A DNA stretch of 64,000 nucleotides from CBDCME01 sp965218865 (GTDB lineage: Bacteria; Pseudomonadota; Alphaproteobacteria; JAAXGF01): positions 62,001 to 126,000 of the forward strand of contig CBDCME010000009.1 in the NCBI GenBank assembly GCA_965218865.1, read 5' to 3'. Shown piece by piece: positions 63,397-64,000 of this stretch. Made by a program: the position numbers and the translations under genes. Every line of letters begins with the position of its first letter. Position 1 is the first letter of the stretch. The notes below the pieces were generated by a model. It was not told the DNA's origin, did not search any database, and saw only the letters and a list, made by a program, of their open reading frames with translations.

Positions 63397-64000
63397 TCAA
63401 GCTGAAGCGGCGATTGGGTTTGCGGTGGGGTGCGAGATGTCGCTGAGGAGCGCGGCCAGGATTTGGACAAACAAACGCCTCAGCCATTTGAGGACAAGGC
63501 GGTAGTTGTAGCCGGCGCCGGCGAGGATGGCGTTGATCTTGTCGCCGTCGCGGCCTTTGAGGAAGTTGCGCCCCAGCCTGCCATCGCTCTTGAGATGTCC
63601 GATCACGGCCTCGACGGCGGAGCGCCGCCTGAGCTCCTTCTTGATCGTCGGCGTGATGCCGCGTTTCTGGCCTGATCTAAAGACGCGGTGTTTGTTGGGG
63701 TAATCGTGGCCCTGGTATCCCTTGTCGACATAGATGCGCTCGGCCGATATCCCCGTCCAGCGTTCCATCTCTTCGATCACCTGCCTCAAGGTGTGGCCAT
63801 CATAGGGATTGCCGTGGAAGGCCTTGACGTGGGCGACGAACTGGCCGCCGGGGGGGCGGGAATTGGTCGCCGCCACGGAGACCTTGCAGCCGAACTCGTA
63901 CGGCTTGTGCGCCTTCCCTTTGCCGATGCATTCGACCTCGGGCGCGTGGAGCGAATAGACCTTGGGCAAGGGGTCGCGCCGCTTCTGGGTCGACACCCGC
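63397..64000 (-). CDS. IS5-family transposase, C-terminal part (continues beyond window)
   Basis: The end of the transposase runs into the window edge: KVYSLHAPEVECIGKGKAHK, PYEFGCKVSVAATNSRPPGG, IYVDKGYQGHDYPNKHRVF (second Asp block) and RRRSAVEAVIGHLKSDGRLG with the catalytic Glu. Final AASA then TGA at 63397-63399. The element truncates the sensor gene; its left terminus is not resolved but should lie at about 63380-63397. Confidence 0.82.
   Translation of the reverse strand, partial: RVSTQKRRDPLPKVYSLHAPEVECIGKGKAHKPYEFGCKVSVAATNSRPPGGQFVAHVKAFHGNPYDGHTLRQVIEEMERWTGISAERIYVDKGYQGHDYPNKHRVFRSGQKRGITPTIKKELRRRSAVEAVIGHLKSDGRLGRNFLKGRDGDKINAILAGAGYNYRLVLKWLRRLFVQILAALLSDISHPTANPIAASA

Overview
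The window looks like chromosomal DNA of a GC-rich alphaproteobacterium, possibly Rhodospirillales-like. This rests on codon and GC character, a CC0125/CC1285-type lipoprotein, and the style of the phage, Scn and CHASE8-like kinase genes; it is inference, as no rRNA or other taxonomic marker is present. It is extremely rich in insertion sequences. I can delimit full or nearly full elements of the IS630 (five copies), IS1, IS256, ISAs1 (two near-identical copies), IS1634, IS21, IS1380, IS3 and IS5 families, remnants of IS30 and a second IS1380, and a 153-bp MITE in two full copies and one fragment. Many host genes are interrupted, truncated or carry a single nonsense codon, so the genome seems to be in a phase of IS expansion and gene decay.

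Layout. 1-5.0 kb: the C-terminal part of a TPR protein, otsA, and a ydbH-ynbE-ydbL envelope lipid-transport operon whose ydbH carries an in-frame TGA. 5.2-14.3 kb: an IS cluster (IS30 remnant, IS630-A interrupted by a passenger-carrying IS1-family element, an SGNH hydrolase gene split by IS256, tandem IS630-B and -C). 14.3-18.3 kb: a PD-(D/E)XK fragment, a four-gene cobalt-type nitrile hydratase/thiocyanate hydrolase operon with a split beta subunit, and a convergent oligopeptide-type solute-binding protein. 18.7-23.3 kb: an Atm1-type ABC transporter remnant split by ISAs1-1, then IS1634. 23.3-36.1 kb: a minus-strand prophage replication/recombination module (ParB-like, PAPS-reductase-like, RuvC-like, DUF6378, primase/helicase, PD-(D/E)XK nuclease, DEAD helicase), with a higBA toxin-antitoxin pair and ISAs1-2 inside it. 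The module contains three different arrays of short repeated words, and two adjacent palindromes inside a small coupled gene.

36.1-45.8 kb: IS21 sits at a rearrangement junction between the beheaded phage helicase and a beheaded autotransporter. IS1380 with IS630-D nested in it, IS3 and a decayed integrase follow. 46.3-52.8 kb: msrP, an aspartate aminotransferase, a ZnuA-like zinc-binding protein behind a Zur-like palindrome, two MITEs flanking a TerD-like gene, and a sodium/calcium exchanger. 52.8-57.4 kb: IS630-E abuts the dTDP-rhamnose operon rmlBACD, in which rmlB, rmlA and rmlD each carry one in-frame TAA. 57.6-64 kb: a lipoprotein, a non-canonical NRAMP-family transporter, an endonuclease/exonuclease/phosphatase gene with an in-frame TAA at the metal-binding Glu, an OsmC fragment, two tandem family-3 solute-binding protein genes (one dead), and a sensor-kinase input domain cut off by an IS5-family element.

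The most unusual signal is the class of nonsense codons. Where the ancestral codon can be inferred from paralogs or strongly conserved family motifs (rmlB, rmlD, the nuclease, IS630-B), a Glu codon became TAA or TAG, that is G to T on the coding strand. This suggests an oxidative (8-oxoguanine/MutY-MutM type) mutation spectrum or a sequencing artefact with the same signature. No CRISPR array, rRNA or normal tRNA gene was found.
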